64,000 bases of DNA from CAWGCA01 sp963820955 (GCA_963820955.1 CAWGCA010000034.1:1-64000), one strand, 5' to 3'; shown: positions 1 to 8,677, numbered from the stretch's first letter. Notes: generated from the sequence alone by a model not told the origin. Numbers and translations are program-made.

Positions 1-251
1 TTCGCCCCCACTCCGCTGACGCGAAGCAGGGTCCGGAACAGCGCTCGCTCCGATTCGCTGCCAAATCCATACAGAATGTGGGCATCGTCCCGCACCGCCA
101 GGTGAGTGAACAGGAGCACCGATTGACCCTGGTCCGGAAGGTCATAGAAAGTGGACATGGGGGCCTCCAGTTCGTAGCCTACCCCGTTCACTTCAACCAT
201 CAGAAACGGTGGTCTTTTGTAGACCATTTCCCCACGCAGCCGGCCGATCAT
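1..251 (-). CDS. ruvA: Holliday junction branch-migration subunit RuvA, 3' part missing
   Basis: RuvA binds the four-way Holliday junction and recruits the RuvB motor for branch migration. Only the first 83 codons are present; the gene runs off the left edge. The N-terminus reads MIGRLRGEMVYKRPPF and continues with VNGVGYELEAPMST and LAVRDDAHILYGF, typical of RuvA domain I (OB fold). The start ATG at 251 overlaps the ruvC stop as ATGA, so the two are translationally coupled, in the usual order yebC-ruvC-ruvA. ruvB would be expected beyond the edge. No oddity is visible in the part present. Confidence 0.93.
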   Translation of the reverse strand, partial: MIGRLRGEMVYKRPPFLMVEVNGVGYELEAPMSTFYDLPDQGQSVLLFTHLAVRDDAHILYGFGSESERALFRTLLRVSGVGA

Positions 252-757
252 CTACGCCATCTCCTGCCGGCCCTGGCCACCGCCTGCAGTGTACTCTGGG
301 AGTGGGCATGACTCAGGGCCACCGCCAGGGCATCTGCCTGATCCGCCACCAGTCTCTGCTCCAGTTGAAGAATGCACTTTACCATGTGCTGAACCTGTCC
401 CTTGTCTGCCGTCCCGGTTCCCACCACTGCCTGCTTGATCATGCGCGGAGTGTATTCTGATACGGCCAGTCCAGCCGTGACACCGGCACAGATGGCGGCG
501 CCTCGCGCCTGCCCAAGCTTCAGGGCGGACGCGGCATTCTTCGCCACGAAAACCTGTTCGATCGCCATTTCGACCGGCGAGTAGGTCGCCACAATGGATG
601 CGACCTCTCGAAATATCTCTCCCAGACGCTGGCTCAACTCGCCCTCGGAGACCCGAATACAACCGCTCGCGATATGGGTGCTTCGAATCCCGTCACTTTC
701 GATGACGCCGAATCCCGTCACCCGGGAACCCGGGTCTATGCCGAGGATACGACGCAT
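248..757 (-). CDS. ruvC: Crossover junction endodeoxyribonuclease RuvC
   Basis: RuvC resolves Holliday junctions by symmetrical nicking, acting with RuvAB. The 169-residue protein has the family length. It opens with RRILGIDPGSRVTGFG, holding the first catalytic Asp, and carries AIEQVFVAKNAASALKLGQ (catalytic Glu) and QADALAVALSHA with the C-terminal acidic residues. The start ATG at 757 lies immediately next to the yebC stop at 758, and the 3' end overlaps ruvA by 4 bp. Three genes therefore form one minus-strand operon. The function is secure from the motifs and context. Confidence 0.97.
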   Translation of the reverse strand: MRRILGIDPGSRVTGFGVIESDGIRSTHIASGCIRVSEGELSQRLGEIFREVASIVATYSPVEMAIEQVFVAKNAASALKLGQARGAAICAGVTAGLAVSEYTPRMIKQAVVGTGTADKGQVQHMVKCILQLEQRLVADQADALAVALSHAHSQSTLQAVARAGRRWRR

Positions 758-1504
758 TCAGCCGATGGCATCCAGAATCTCGTCGGAAATATCCGCATTG
801 GAATATACATCCTGCACATCGTCCAGGTCCTCCAGTGTATCCACCATCCGCAGCAGCTTCTCTGCAGTCTCCTGATCCAATTCCGCGCTGGTGGAAGCGT
901 TGAAGGTTACCTCCGCGTTGTCCGGCTCCAGACCGCCCCGCACCATGGCATCCTTCACCTGGGAGAGTGCCTCCGGGGTGGTGGTCACATCGATCGATCC
1001 GTCGTCGTTACTGACCACATCCTCGGCACCCGCCTCCAGGGCCGCCTCCATCACTGCGTCTTCGTCCGTGCCGGGGGCGTAACTGATGATGCCCTGTTTG
1101 CTGAATAGATAGGAGACAGATCCGTCGGTACCCAGATTTCCACCGTGTTTACTGAAGGCGTGTCTTACCTCGGAGGCGGTTCTGTTACGGTTGTCCGTCA
1201 TACAGTCGACGATCACCGCCGTGCCACCCGGGCCATAGCCTTCGTAACGAATTTCGTCGTAATTTTCCCCGTCACCACCGCCAGAGCCACGCTCAATGGC
1301 CCGCTTGACCGTGTCTTTGGGCATATTGGCAGCGGTCGCCTTATCCACCGCCAGCCGCAGCCGCGGGTTGGCATCGGGATCACCTCCTCCCTCTCTGGCC
1401 GCCACCGTCACCTCTCGGATAAGCTTGCTCCAGATTTTGCCCCGCTTCTTGTCATTGGCCGCCTTTTTATGCTTGATATTGGCCCACTTACTGTGTCCAG
1501 CCAT
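758..1504 (-). CDS. yebC: YebC/PmpR family protein (TACO1-like)
   Basis: YebC-type proteins are described as transcription regulators and, more recently, as translation factors helping ribosomes at difficult sequences; which role applies here cannot be told from sequence. The 248-residue protein starts with MAGHSKWANIKHKKAA, the hallmark of the family, followed by GKIWSKLIREVTVAAREGG and NMPKDTVKRAIERGSG. Length matches the family. It is the first gene of the yebC-ruvC-ruvA operon; a 14-bp perfect palindrome lies about 55 bp upstream of the start. Confidence 0.96.
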   Translation of the reverse strand: MAGHSKWANIKHKKAANDKKRGKIWSKLIREVTVAAREGGGDPDANPRLRLAVDKATAANMPKDTVKRAIERGSGGGDGENYDEIRYEGYGPGGTAVIVDCMTDNRNRTASEVRHAFSKHGGNLGTDGSVSYLFSKQGIISYAPGTDEDAVMEAALEAGAEDVVSNDDGSIDVTTTPEALSQVKDAMVRGGLEPDNAEVTFNASTSAELDQETAEKLLRMVDTLEDLDDVQDVYSNADISDEILDAIG

Positions 1505-1560
1505 GAAAATTCCTCGTAGATCGTCACTTCAAGCGAAAGTTTAACATTCCCGCGTAGCCT

Positions 1561-1574
1561 CTAGATATATCTAG
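1561..1574. promoter_or_regulatory. 14-bp perfect palindrome upstream of yebC
   Basis: The sequence CTAGATATATCTAG is perfectly self-complementary and AT-rich in its centre. It lies 57 bp upstream of the yebC start codon, in an otherwise gene-free stretch. It could be an operator or the centre of a promoter; no known regulator motif is recognised, so the function is open. Confidence 0.35.
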
Positions 1575-1704
1575 CGCCGGAAAAATCGTCGCGCCTGACC
1601 TAAACAGCAGCCCCGGGTGTGTTCTCTATCAATCATTTGCCTGGCCGACAGACCCGGCGGCCCTCCGTATTACGAGCGTGTCACTCATTGTTCATCCCCA
1701 AAAC

Positions 1705-1862
1705 TTCAGGGCTCCTCGAAAAATTCGAAGTGCCCGGTTGGTGCAGGGATGCATCACTATTTTCCTGCGCGTAAGCGCATGAAAATGAGCGCGATCGGAA
1801 ATCGCGCGTTTCGATCGCCGTATCGAAAAATTCCATGGAGGGATTTTTCGAAGTACCCTTTA
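1705..1862 (+). repeat. Dispersed intergenic element, copy 1 of 4
   Basis: This 158-bp element belongs to a family also found at 4096-4218, 14468-14616 and 21237-21358. The left end reads GGGCTCCTCGAAAAATTCGA and the right end GGATTTTTCGAAGTACCCTT, so the two ends are roughly inverted copies of each other. The middle holds GCGTAAGCGCATGAAAAT, conserved in copies 2 and 3. The right end runs into the stop codon of the hydrolase gene at 1860. There is no coding capacity, which suggests a small non-autonomous mobile element or a REP/BIME-like unit. The rest of the gap 1505-1704 shows only the palindrome described separately. Confidence 0.7.
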
Positions 1863-2528
1863 GCTCAGTGGCCCCTCCCCCTGCTCAAACCGCCCATGGT
1901 GGAGAAAGTTACAGGTCTCCCGAGCTACCTTTGAGGACAGCACCATCCCCATGTGATTCACCTTCAGCGAACAGAAGTCGGCAGCGCCGGGTAGCCGGGT
2001 CTCCTCCAGCGAGACGGTACCGTCACCTGCGGCGGTCAAGCCACCGATAATTCTGCCGATTCCAACCCCCCGGGTACCGGCGATAACCCCCAACTCCCGG
2101 CGATGCCTCCAGCGGGGCGCATCCCCCATCAACCCCTGCTCCAGATTTCTTCCCAGCAGGGGTCGAAGCCAGGGTTTTTCTGCTGCAACCCGCGCCACTC
2201 CGCTGCCCAGGACCGGGCAACCAAGCAGCACCACCCGCCCCGGAGGCAACTCCGGAAATTGATCGAAAAGATGCAGCAGCAGGATACCGCCCAGACTATG
2301 GGCCACCAGATGCAGTCGCTCAGACTTAAGCCCCCCGATGAAACCGGCCAACTGACGAGCGCTTGTCGCCGGGCTTTGCTTAAGAGATCGGTAATGAAAG
2401 TAGCGCGAGGCAAACCCGCAACGCGCCAGTTTAAGCCCGAGCCAACGCAACTCCAATCCATTCATCCAGAGCCCGTGTACCAGTACCACCGGTTCAGCGT
2501 CGCCGGTTTTCCTGGAAAATGCACTCAT
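1860..2528 (-). CDS. Small alpha/beta-hydrolase (lipase-like)
   Basis: This 222-residue protein is a compact alpha/beta-hydrolase of the PGAP1/lipase-like type. It shows LVHGLWMNG (oxyanion-hole strand), LVAHSLGGILLLHLF with nucleophile Ser in the GxSxG-like elbow near residue 98, DGTVSLEET as likely acid region and VNHMGMVLS as likely catalytic His. There is no signal peptide, so it is probably cytoplasmic. The natural substrate is unknown; triglyceride, polyester or acyl ester are all possible. It stands alone, divergent from the HDOD gene. Its TAA stop at 1860-1862 lies within the end of a dispersed repeat, so the last residues may have been shaped by the insertion. Confidence 0.8.
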   Translation of the reverse strand: MSAFSRKTGDAEPVVLVHGLWMNGLELRWLGLKLARCGFASRYFHYRSLKQSPATSARQLAGFIGGLKSERLHLVAHSLGGILLLHLFDQFPELPPGRVVLLGCPVLGSGVARVAAEKPWLRPLLGRNLEQGLMGDAPRWRHRRELGVIAGTRGVGIGRIIGGLTAAGDGTVSLEETRLPGAADFCSLKVNHMGMVLSSKVARETCNFLHHGRFEQGEGPLS

Positions 2529-2622
2529 TTCTGATTCCGGCTTGCCATAAGACAGATAAAGATAGCGGACATTGAGTCGCTATGAAAACCAATTAAAGAA
2601 TCGTCAGGATGCGTTCTACACT

Positions 2623-4059
2623 ATGCCTAGCAGTCTCAGCGACTGGGCAGATCGCCTGGAGAATCAAGCCCTGCCCGCGATGGCCCTCACCATCCAGCGC
2701 GTCACTCAGCTGATCGAGCGTCCCAGCACCATCAACGCAGACTACCAGCGGGTCGTTGGCAAGGACCCAGGCTTTGCGCTCGCCGTCTTTCGCGGTATCG
2801 AGAAGGCGGCCCATACGCCAAGCGAACCGGCCGGAAATCTGGCCCACGCCATCGCGCTGCTCGGTATTAGCCCGTTGATCAAGGGAACGAAAAGCCTGCC
2901 GGTTCTGAAAAGACCGGCCGGCACGGCCTGGCAGGGGCTCCACGCCTGTTATTCCCGGGCCGGACATGCCGCCTGGTACGCTTATCAGTGGGGTCTCGCT
3001 CGCAAGGATACCAACCCGGAGGAGATGGCCGTCGCCGCCCTGCTCCGCGCATGCGGCGAAATGTCCCTATGGGCCCATGCCCGCGCAGATATGGAGCAGA
3101 TACAACGCCATACCGCCCAGGGGCTGAATCGGAAAGATGCAGCAATGGCAGTGCTCGGTTTCAGTCTTGATCAACTCAGCCTGGCGCTGGCGGAACGCTG
3201 GCGGTTACCCCCCCTGGTGGCGAGAACACTGACAAGCTTCGGCGCATTCGAAACCCGCTCTCTCGGGGTCATGCTGGCCTCTGCCCTGGCCCAGGCCTCT
3301 GCCGCAGATTGGCGATCCGAGAAAACCAGAGATCTTACCGAGCTGGTGGCGGAGTACCTGAATCAAACGGTCGATCGCGCAATGGCCCAGATACACACTC
3401 AGGCGGCAGATGCCGCCAGGGCCCTTCAGGGCCTGCCGTTACCCGCAAGCGCCGCCGTCCTGGTACAACAGACTCAAGAAACCGGGGCAGCCGAAATGGC
3501 GACTACCCCTACCTCAGTCCCGGAGAACAAAACAAAGAGACGAACCCCCACTTCCCCGCCTCAATCTGAAAAAGACAAGGAGCAACGGAAACCGCGGGCT
3601 GGGGCCAATCGACTGCAGGAGGCGTTCAACCGGATCATGCGGGAGTTAAAGGAAAGCGTTGGTATTGACCGCACGATGTTCGCCATGCTGACCCCGGACA
3701 GAAAAGCGTTGCGACCGCGATTAGTGCTTGGCGCCGACCAGACCTCTGCGCTTCGCCGATTCCAGCTGAACCTGGACAAACCACACCTTTTCTCGCTGTT
3801 AATGGCGAAACCCCAGGGCTTCTGGTTGCATACCGGAAACCGCGAGAAGTTTCTGCCGATGATCCCCGTGTCCCTGCACAACTCCCTGAATCTGGATGGC
3901 TTTTTCATTACCTCACTGTTTATCCAGAAGCAGCCATTTGGCCTGCTCTACGGGGACTGCAGCGATGCCACTATGCTGGACAAGCAGCGCTTTGGTCTGT
4001 TCAAAAAGCTCGCTCACCAACTCAGTGACGAACTGAGTCAGGGACGCCATCCCGTTTGA
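2623..4059 (+). CDS. HDOD domain protein with C-terminal GAF-like domain
   Basis: HDOD proteins are non-catalytic HD-fold relatives that act as signalling or regulatory scaffolds. The N-terminal third (LPAMALTIQRVTQLIERPS, GKDPGFALAVFRGI, LAHAIALLGISPLIKG) follows the HDOD pattern of helix plus an LG-I repeat. After a Pro/Lys-rich linker (about residues 290-335) the C-terminus (LQEAFNRIMRELKESVGIDR onwards, with LDGFFITSLFIQKQPFGLLY) resembles a GAF sensor. I chose ATG at 2623 because the only longer in-frame start is TTG at 2572 without a clear ribosome-binding site. The signal it senses is unknown. A 16-bp triplicated repeat begins at its stop codon. Confidence 0.8.
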   Translation: MPSSLSDWADRLENQALPAMALTIQRVTQLIERPSTINADYQRVVGKDPGFALAVFRGIEKAAHTPSEPAGNLAHAIALLGISPLIKGTKSLPVLKRPAGTAWQGLHACYSRAGHAAWYAYQWGLARKDTNPEEMAVAALLRACGEMSLWAHARADMEQIQRHTAQGLNRKDAAMAVLGFSLDQLSLALAERWRLPPLVARTLTSFGAFETRSLGVMLASALAQASAADWRSEKTRDLTELVAEYLNQTVDRAMAQIHTQAADAARALQGLPLPASAAVLVQQTQETGAAEMATTPTSVPENKTKRRTPTSPPQSEKDKEQRKPRAGANRLQEAFNRIMRELKESVGIDRTMFAMLTPDRKALRPRLVLGADQTSALRRFQLNLDKPHLFSLLMAKPQGFWLHTGNREKFLPMIPVSLHNSLNLDGFFITSLFIQKQPFGLLYGDCSDATMLDKQRFGLFKKLAHQLSDELSQGRHPV

Positions 4060-4098
4060 ATCCATACCCGTCTGAATCCATACCCGTTTGAATCTATG
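4051..4098 (+). repeat. Three tandem copies of a 16-bp unit
   Basis: The unit CCCGTTTGAATCCATA occurs at 4051-4066, 4067-4082 (one change) and 4083-4098 (one or two changes). The first unit contains the TGA stop of the HDOD gene, so any unit gain or loss happens just beyond the reading frame. It may be a slippage product; no function is seen. Confidence 0.85.
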
Positions 4099-4218
4099 AG
4101 GGTGCTGCGAAAAGCGCGATTTCAGGTCAGACACATTTTCATGGGCTTACCCGCTCGAACCTACACTAGTGTATCCCCGCGCCACGTGGGTAACCCCCCG
4201 GTTTTTCGAGTTGCCCCA
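4096..4218 (-). repeat. Dispersed intergenic element, diverged copy 4 of 4
   Basis: This copy is more diverged but aligns along its length with the reverse complement of copy 3: GAGGGTGCTGCGAAAAGCGC, then the GCGATTTC block, ATTTTCATGGGCTTACCCGC, CCCCGCGCCACGTGGG, and finally TTTTTCGAGTTGCCCC. Its ends are imperfect inverted repeats. The remaining part of the gap (4219-4336) shows no feature I can name. Confidence 0.55.
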
Positions 4219-4336
4219 AAGCGACACAGCCCGGACTGTGAGCCGAAATTCTCTTTTCACCCCTTTCCACTGGCACCAACGGTCTAGTATCATTCGGTTT
4301 TCCCTTATTGACCGAAGCCAGTTGACTGACATCCCC

Positions 4337-4506
4337 GTGGCAATACAGCAGCTCAGTTACGTCATCGTCGACCGTCTTAACTCGAATATCACAGGCTGGG
4401 GATTGACGAACTCATCGATGCGATCGATGACCCTTCCGCCTGCGACGAGCTCACCCGGGAGTGCGACGAAAAATTCCGTCGACGGGAACCGGATAAGGTG
4501 GGCTGA
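4337..4506 (+). pseudogene. Possible small gene broken by a frameshift
   Basis: Starting with GTG at 4337, one frame reads VAIQQLSYVIVDRLNSN and on to ITGWGL. Near 4398 the coding-like signal seems to move to another frame, which reads IDELIDAIDDPSACDELTRE and ends with TGA at 4504-4506, immediately before the ATG of the dioxygenase gene. The acidic tail and the TGAATG junction are typical of a translationally coupled small gene. Either a frameshift (real or sequencing error) or chance could explain this. I do not recognise the product. Confidence 0.25.
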
Positions 4507-5400
4507 ATGACATCCCCCTTACCGGAATCTGAGAATCCCTTTCTGCCCGGAAACGACACGGCCTACCAACGCTGGCGCGAAAGCAAACTCGACGGTTATC
4601 CCGATCGCCTGGAACAGCTGACGGTAGAGATCGAACAGCCGCAGAACCTGAACGCCGCCGAACGACAGGCCATTCTGCAGCGCATCCGCAAATGCAATAT
4701 GGCAATTTACGTCAGCGCCCTGGGAAGTGACCCGGACAAGGAGTTGGTCCGTAGCCTGGGACGTCAGTTCGGGCTGCAGCGGCTCGATCACAACATGGGT
4801 GCCGACGACGACGCCATCAGCTCACTGAGTATTCAGCCGGACGCCCTGCATCAGGGGTATATCCCTTACACCGACCGGCCCATCGCCTGGCACACCGACG
4901 GCTACTACAACGATCTGGAACACCAGATCCTGGGAATGGTGCTCCATTGCGTGGTACCGGCAACCCGGGGCGGCGCCAATCAGCTGCTGGACCACGAGCT
5001 GGTCTTCATGCAGCTGCATGACCGAAATCCTGAATTCACCCGCGCCCTGATGCACCCCTCAACCATGACTATCCCAGCCAATGTAGTCGACGGCCAGGTG
5101 ATACGCCCAGCGCGCAGCGGGCCAGTTTTCCTGATCCTGCCCGGCGGCCAACTCCACATGCGATACACTGACCGCAGCCGCAGTATCGAGTGGCGGGACG
5201 ATGCGCTTACCCGGGAGGCAGTGGCCGAACTGAAACAGATTCTGAAGGCTCCTTCCCTATATCGCTTCGAAGGCACCCTGCAGTCCGGTCAGGGGCTGAT
5301 CTGCAACAACGTCCTGCATACCCGCAGCGGTTTCGAGAACGGTGAAACCGAACGCCTGCTCTTCCGAGCCCGCTACTTCGACCGCATCGCCGGCAGCTGA
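4507..5400 (+). CDS. TauD/TfdA-family Fe(II)/2-oxoglutarate dioxygenase
   Basis: The 297-residue protein is a non-haem iron, 2-oxoglutarate-dependent oxygenase of the TauD / gamma-butyrobetaine hydroxylase superfamily. It shows the HxD iron ligands in IAWHTDGYYN (near residue 123), a distal His in NNVLHTRSGF and the 2-oxoglutarate-binding Arg region LLFRARYFDR. The substrate is not deducible: taurine, betaines, carnitine-like compounds or other small acids are possible. It precedes a PotDABC-like importer and GDPD on the same strand, which makes a quaternary-amine substrate an attractive but unproven idea. The 124 bp to the next gene is a plausible separate promoter region. Confidence 0.88.
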   Translation: MTSPLPESENPFLPGNDTAYQRWRESKLDGYPDRLEQLTVEIEQPQNLNAAERQAILQRIRKCNMAIYVSALGSDPDKELVRSLGRQFGLQRLDHNMGADDDAISSLSIQPDALHQGYIPYTDRPIAWHTDGYYNDLEHQILGMVLHCVVPATRGGANQLLDHELVFMQLHDRNPEFTRALMHPSTMTIPANVVDGQVIRPARSGPVFLILPGGQLHMRYTDRSRSIEWRDDALTREAVAELKQILKAPSLYRFEGTLQSGQGLICNNVLHTRSGFENGETERLLFRARYFDRIAGS

Positions 5401-5524
5401 TGCCCGCTAGCCGTTCACTGCACGGATTTGTTCCGATTGGCGGCGGCGGTAGATTGGGCTAGATGGTTCGAATATACTCAATTCAGCAGTGTTTCTTTAC
5501 GTCTATGACCGTCTAGGAGATTCC

Positions 5525-6592
5525 ATGAAAAGCCAGATTCTCACTATTGCCGCACTGGTGGTACTTGCATTGGCTGGATCCGCCAATGCCGAGACACTGC
5601 GAATTCTCACTTGGGGTGGGTACGCACCCGACGCGGTAGTCCAACTGTTCGAAGAGCAGACCGGTATCCAGGTAAAAGTTACCAAATCGAACAACGAGGA
5701 CATGATCTCCAAACTCCGGGCCACCGGGGGCTCTGGTTTCGATCTGGTGCAACCGAGCCAGGACCGGATAACCGGGGCTCAACTGGAGCACAACATCTAC
5801 CAACCCATCGATCTGACACAGATCAACCAGGATTTGTTCATTAAATCCCTCTGGCAGGCCACGCTGGACAACACCCGGGTGGGTGACGATGTATACGCAG
5901 TTCCCCACATCTGGGGCACCAGCGGCCTGGTGATAAACAAGGCCAAGACCGAGGCCGTTAAGGATTACACCGATCTTTGCAAACCCAGTCTGACCGGCAG
6001 GGTAAGCTATCGGCTGAAGCGGCCGACCCTGATCGCATTCGCCTACGCGCTGGGTCTGGACCCCTTTGCGGCCTATGGCGACGCGGCCAAATACCAGGAG
6101 ATACTGAACAAGGTCGAGGAAGAGTTGATTCACTGCAAACCCAACGTAAAGACCTACTGGACAGGTGGAGACGCACTGCTGAATCTGATCCGTTCCGGCG
6201 AGGTAATAGCTGCCATGGCCTGGGATACCGGTGGCTGGAAGTTGAACAACGACAATCCGGACATCAACTTCATCGCCCCCCGATCAGGGGCCTTGGGTTG
6301 GATCGACACCTTTGCACTGCCGCGCAAAAGCAAAAACGACGCGGCAGCTTATCGATGGATCAACTTCGTGATGCAGCCCAGGATCGCAGCTATGATCACC
6401 GCCGAGGCCGGAAACTTCACCGCCTCCAGAGGGGCTGATGAATTTGCAGATCCTAAGCTGAAACAGCAGTTTCAAATGAGTTTCCCACAAGCGGCTATCG
6501 ACAACATCAAGTGGTATCCTCCCGTGCCGGCCGGGCTGGAGGAGATGGAAGGTAAGGTATTGGATCGGGTGAAAGCCACCCGGTCTAACTGA
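5525..6592 (+). CDS. Periplasmic substrate-binding protein, PotD/PotF-like
   Basis: The 355-residue extracellular solute-binding protein belongs to the spermidine/putrescine (PotD, family 1) group. It begins with a signal peptide (MKSQILTIAALVVLALAGSANA) followed by ETLRILTWGGYAPDAVV, typical of this family. ATG at 5525 is preferred to the upstream in-frame ATG at 5489 because GGAGA sits just before it and the signal peptide then starts correctly. It would capture its ligand in the periplasm and deliver it to the two permeases encoded downstream. The exact ligand is unknown; polyamine-like proteins of this family also bind other cationic or zwitterionic compounds. Confidence 0.9.
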   Translation: MKSQILTIAALVVLALAGSANAETLRILTWGGYAPDAVVQLFEEQTGIQVKVTKSNNEDMISKLRATGGSGFDLVQPSQDRITGAQLEHNIYQPIDLTQINQDLFIKSLWQATLDNTRVGDDVYAVPHIWGTSGLVINKAKTEAVKDYTDLCKPSLTGRVSYRLKRPTLIAFAYALGLDPFAAYGDAAKYQEILNKVEEELIHCKPNVKTYWTGGDALLNLIRSGEVIAAMAWDTGGWKLNNDNPDINFIAPRSGALGWIDTFALPRKSKNDAAAYRWINFVMQPRIAAMITAEAGNFTASRGADEFADPKLKQQFQMSFPQAAIDNIKWYPPVPAGLEEMEGKVLDRVKATRSN

Positions 6593-6657
6593 CATCGACT
6601 CGATCGCAGCCTGCCCGCCATTGGCGGCCTCTGCAGCAAGCCCCAGCCTGGTGTGTC

Positions 6658-7803
6658 ATGTCGGAACATAGTGTCGTAAATGCGGCGCCGCTGGACCTCG
6701 AGTGCCACGGACTGAGCAGGGACTTTGACGGTGTTACCGCCGTCGACAATATCTCCCTGGGCATAGAGCCAGGCAGCTTCTTCTCCATTCTCGGCCCCAG
6801 CGGTTGTGGCAAAACAACGCTGTTGCGACTGTTCGCGGGTTTTCTTGAACCGAGCCGCGGCGACATCCTGATCAAGGGACGCAGTATGCTGGGGGTCCCA
6901 CCCAACAAGCGCCCGGTAAATATGGTGTTCCAGCAGTTGGCTCTATTCCCCACAATGAATGTGAGGGAGAATGTTGGCTATGGGCTCAGACGAAAGGGGG
7001 TAAAACGCGCGGAGCTCAACCGCCTGGTAGAACGGATGATCGAACGGGTGGGGCTGCCCGCCGAAACGGACAAATCCATCGATCAGCTATCCGGTGGCCA
7101 GAAACAACGGGTAGCACTGGCCCGCTGCCTGATCATGGAGCCCGATGTACTGCTGCTGGATGAGCCCCTGAGTGCACTTGACCTGAAACTGCGGGAACGC
7201 ATGAAGGTGGAGCTGAAACAGCTACAGCACGAATTCGGCACCACCTTCGTCTATATCACCCATGATCAATCGGAGGCGCTGCTGATGTCAGACCGCGTGG
7301 CCGTAATGAACCGCGGGAAATTCGAGCAGGTAGGCGCACCGTCGACTCTCTACTTCGAACCGCAATCGGCCTTCGTCGCCGGCTTTGTCGGTGACAGCAA
7401 CCGGCAACAGGGCCGTATCCGATCCGCCCAGAACGGCAGACTGGTGCTGGAAACCCTGACCGGCACGCGGCTGCAGGGTATTGATGCGGCAAACAGTGGA
7501 TTGAAAGCGGGCGAGCAGGTAGAGATCTTTATACGACCCGAATCGATCAAGCTGTCGCGGTCACCGCTCCAAGACGGTGCGGGTGTCAATCAACTCTCCG
7601 GCAGCATCCACAGCCTGCTGTTCAACGGTGCCAACAGCCGCGTCCTGGTGCGGGAGGAAAACCACAGCGCCCTGTACACCGCAGTGGTGCCGCAAACCGG
7701 CGAATATGCGGATTTGCGAGCCAATACTCCACTCCATATCAGCTGGCCGACGGAGCAGGTCAGATGCTATCGCCAGCAACCGGCAGGAGAAGGCGGCGGG
7801 TGA
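6658..7803 (+). CDS. ABC transporter ATPase, PotA-like
   Basis: This 381-residue ATPase energises the importer of the surrounding genes. Walker A GPSGCGKTT is at about 46-54, the signature LSGGQKQR near 143, Walker B VLLLDEPLSALD follows, and the switch His is in YITHDQSEAL. The C-terminal part (about 240 onwards) is a TOBE-type regulatory domain with EIFIRPESIKL. All catalytic motifs are intact. It starts 65 bp after the binding-protein gene and its end overlaps the next permease gene, so the four transport genes form one operon. Confidence 0.93.
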   Translation: MSEHSVVNAAPLDLECHGLSRDFDGVTAVDNISLGIEPGSFFSILGPSGCGKTTLLRLFAGFLEPSRGDILIKGRSMLGVPPNKRPVNMVFQQLALFPTMNVRENVGYGLRRKGVKRAELNRLVERMIERVGLPAETDKSIDQLSGGQKQRVALARCLIMEPDVLLLDEPLSALDLKLRERMKVELKQLQHEFGTTFVYITHDQSEALLMSDRVAVMNRGKFEQVGAPSTLYFEPQSAFVAGFVGDSNRQQGRIRSAQNGRLVLETLTGTRLQGIDAANSGLKAGEQVEIFIRPESIKLSRSPLQDGAGVNQLSGSIHSLLFNGANSRVLVREENHSALYTAVVPQTGEYADLRANTPLHISWPTEQVRCYRQQPAGEGGG

Positions 7804-8672
7804 GTGCGGAAAGCCGCAGCAGCAGACTAAACCTGGGGTTACTGCTGTTGCTGGCGCCTTTTACCCTGTGGCTGCTGCTCCTTGTCGTTCTTCCCCATAG
7901 CGATCTTTTCCTGATCAGCCTGAATGAGAAGAGAGGTCCGGGGCAGTACGCAAAGGGATTTGGCAACTATATCGATTTCTTTTCCGAACCACTGTATTGG
8001 AACACCTTCCTGCGCACGGCCCTGATGTCCATTTCCGCCACGGTGCTGACCCTGCTGATAGCCTTTCCAATCGCCTACTATATCGCCAAGCTACTCCGTG
8101 GGAGACCAAAAAACCTGCTGTTCGTGCTCTGTCTGATCCCGTTCTGGGTATCGGAGCTGGTGCGGACCTTCGGTTGGATGATCCTGCTGCGTGAAACCGG
8201 GGTTGTGAGCAGCTTCCTGCAGTGGCTGGGCTGGGTGGATGGACCGGTAGAAATGCTTTACAACGACGCCGCAATCATGATCGGGTTGGTCTACACCTCT
8301 TTGCTGTTCATGGTGGTGCCACTGGTCTCTGTCCTGGACAGCCTCGACGACAATCTGATTGAAGCCGCCTATGATCTCGGTGGCAACAGCTGGAATATCC
8401 TGCGCGACATCGTCATACCCCATGCCATCCCAGGCATTGTTTCTGGCTGTATTATCGTATTCATGCTCACCCTGGGGAACTACCTGACCCCCAACCTGCT
8501 GGGCGGTAAAGACAGCCTCTGGTTCACCGAACAGATCTACACCCAGTTTATTACCCGCTTCAACTGGGAATCTGGCTCCGCCTTCGGCTTTCTGCTGCTG
8601 CTGCTCTCTTCGCTGATCGTCTGGCTGGGGCTGAAGCTGACTCACCAGACGCTGGCCGATACGGTCAGGTAG
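7764..8672 (+). CDS. ABC transporter permease, PotB-like
   Basis: This inner-membrane permease has about six hydrophobic segments, and the EAA loop LIEAAYDLGGNSWNILRDI that docks on the ATPase is clear. The ATG at 7764 overlaps the ATPase gene by 40 bp. A shorter start, GTG at 7800, overlaps the ATPase stop as GTGA and has AGGAGA about 10 bp upstream, so the true product may be 290 rather than 302 residues; the extra N-terminus is Arg-rich and not membrane-like. It pairs with the next gene as the permease heterodimer. Confidence 0.92.
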   Translation: MLSPATGRRRRRVSAESRSSRLNLGLLLLLAPFTLWLLLLVVLPHSDLFLISLNEKRGPGQYAKGFGNYIDFFSEPLYWNTFLRTALMSISATVLTLLIAFPIAYYIAKLLRGRPKNLLFVLCLIPFWVSELVRTFGWMILLRETGVVSSFLQWLGWVDGPVEMLYNDAAIMIGLVYTSLLFMVVPLVSVLDSLDDNLIEAAYDLGGNSWNILRDIVIPHAIPGIVSGCIIVFMLTLGNYLTPNLLGGKDSLWFTEQIYTQFITRFNWESGSAFGFLLLLLSSLIVWLGLKLTHQTLADTVR

Positions 8673-8677
8673 CCCTG

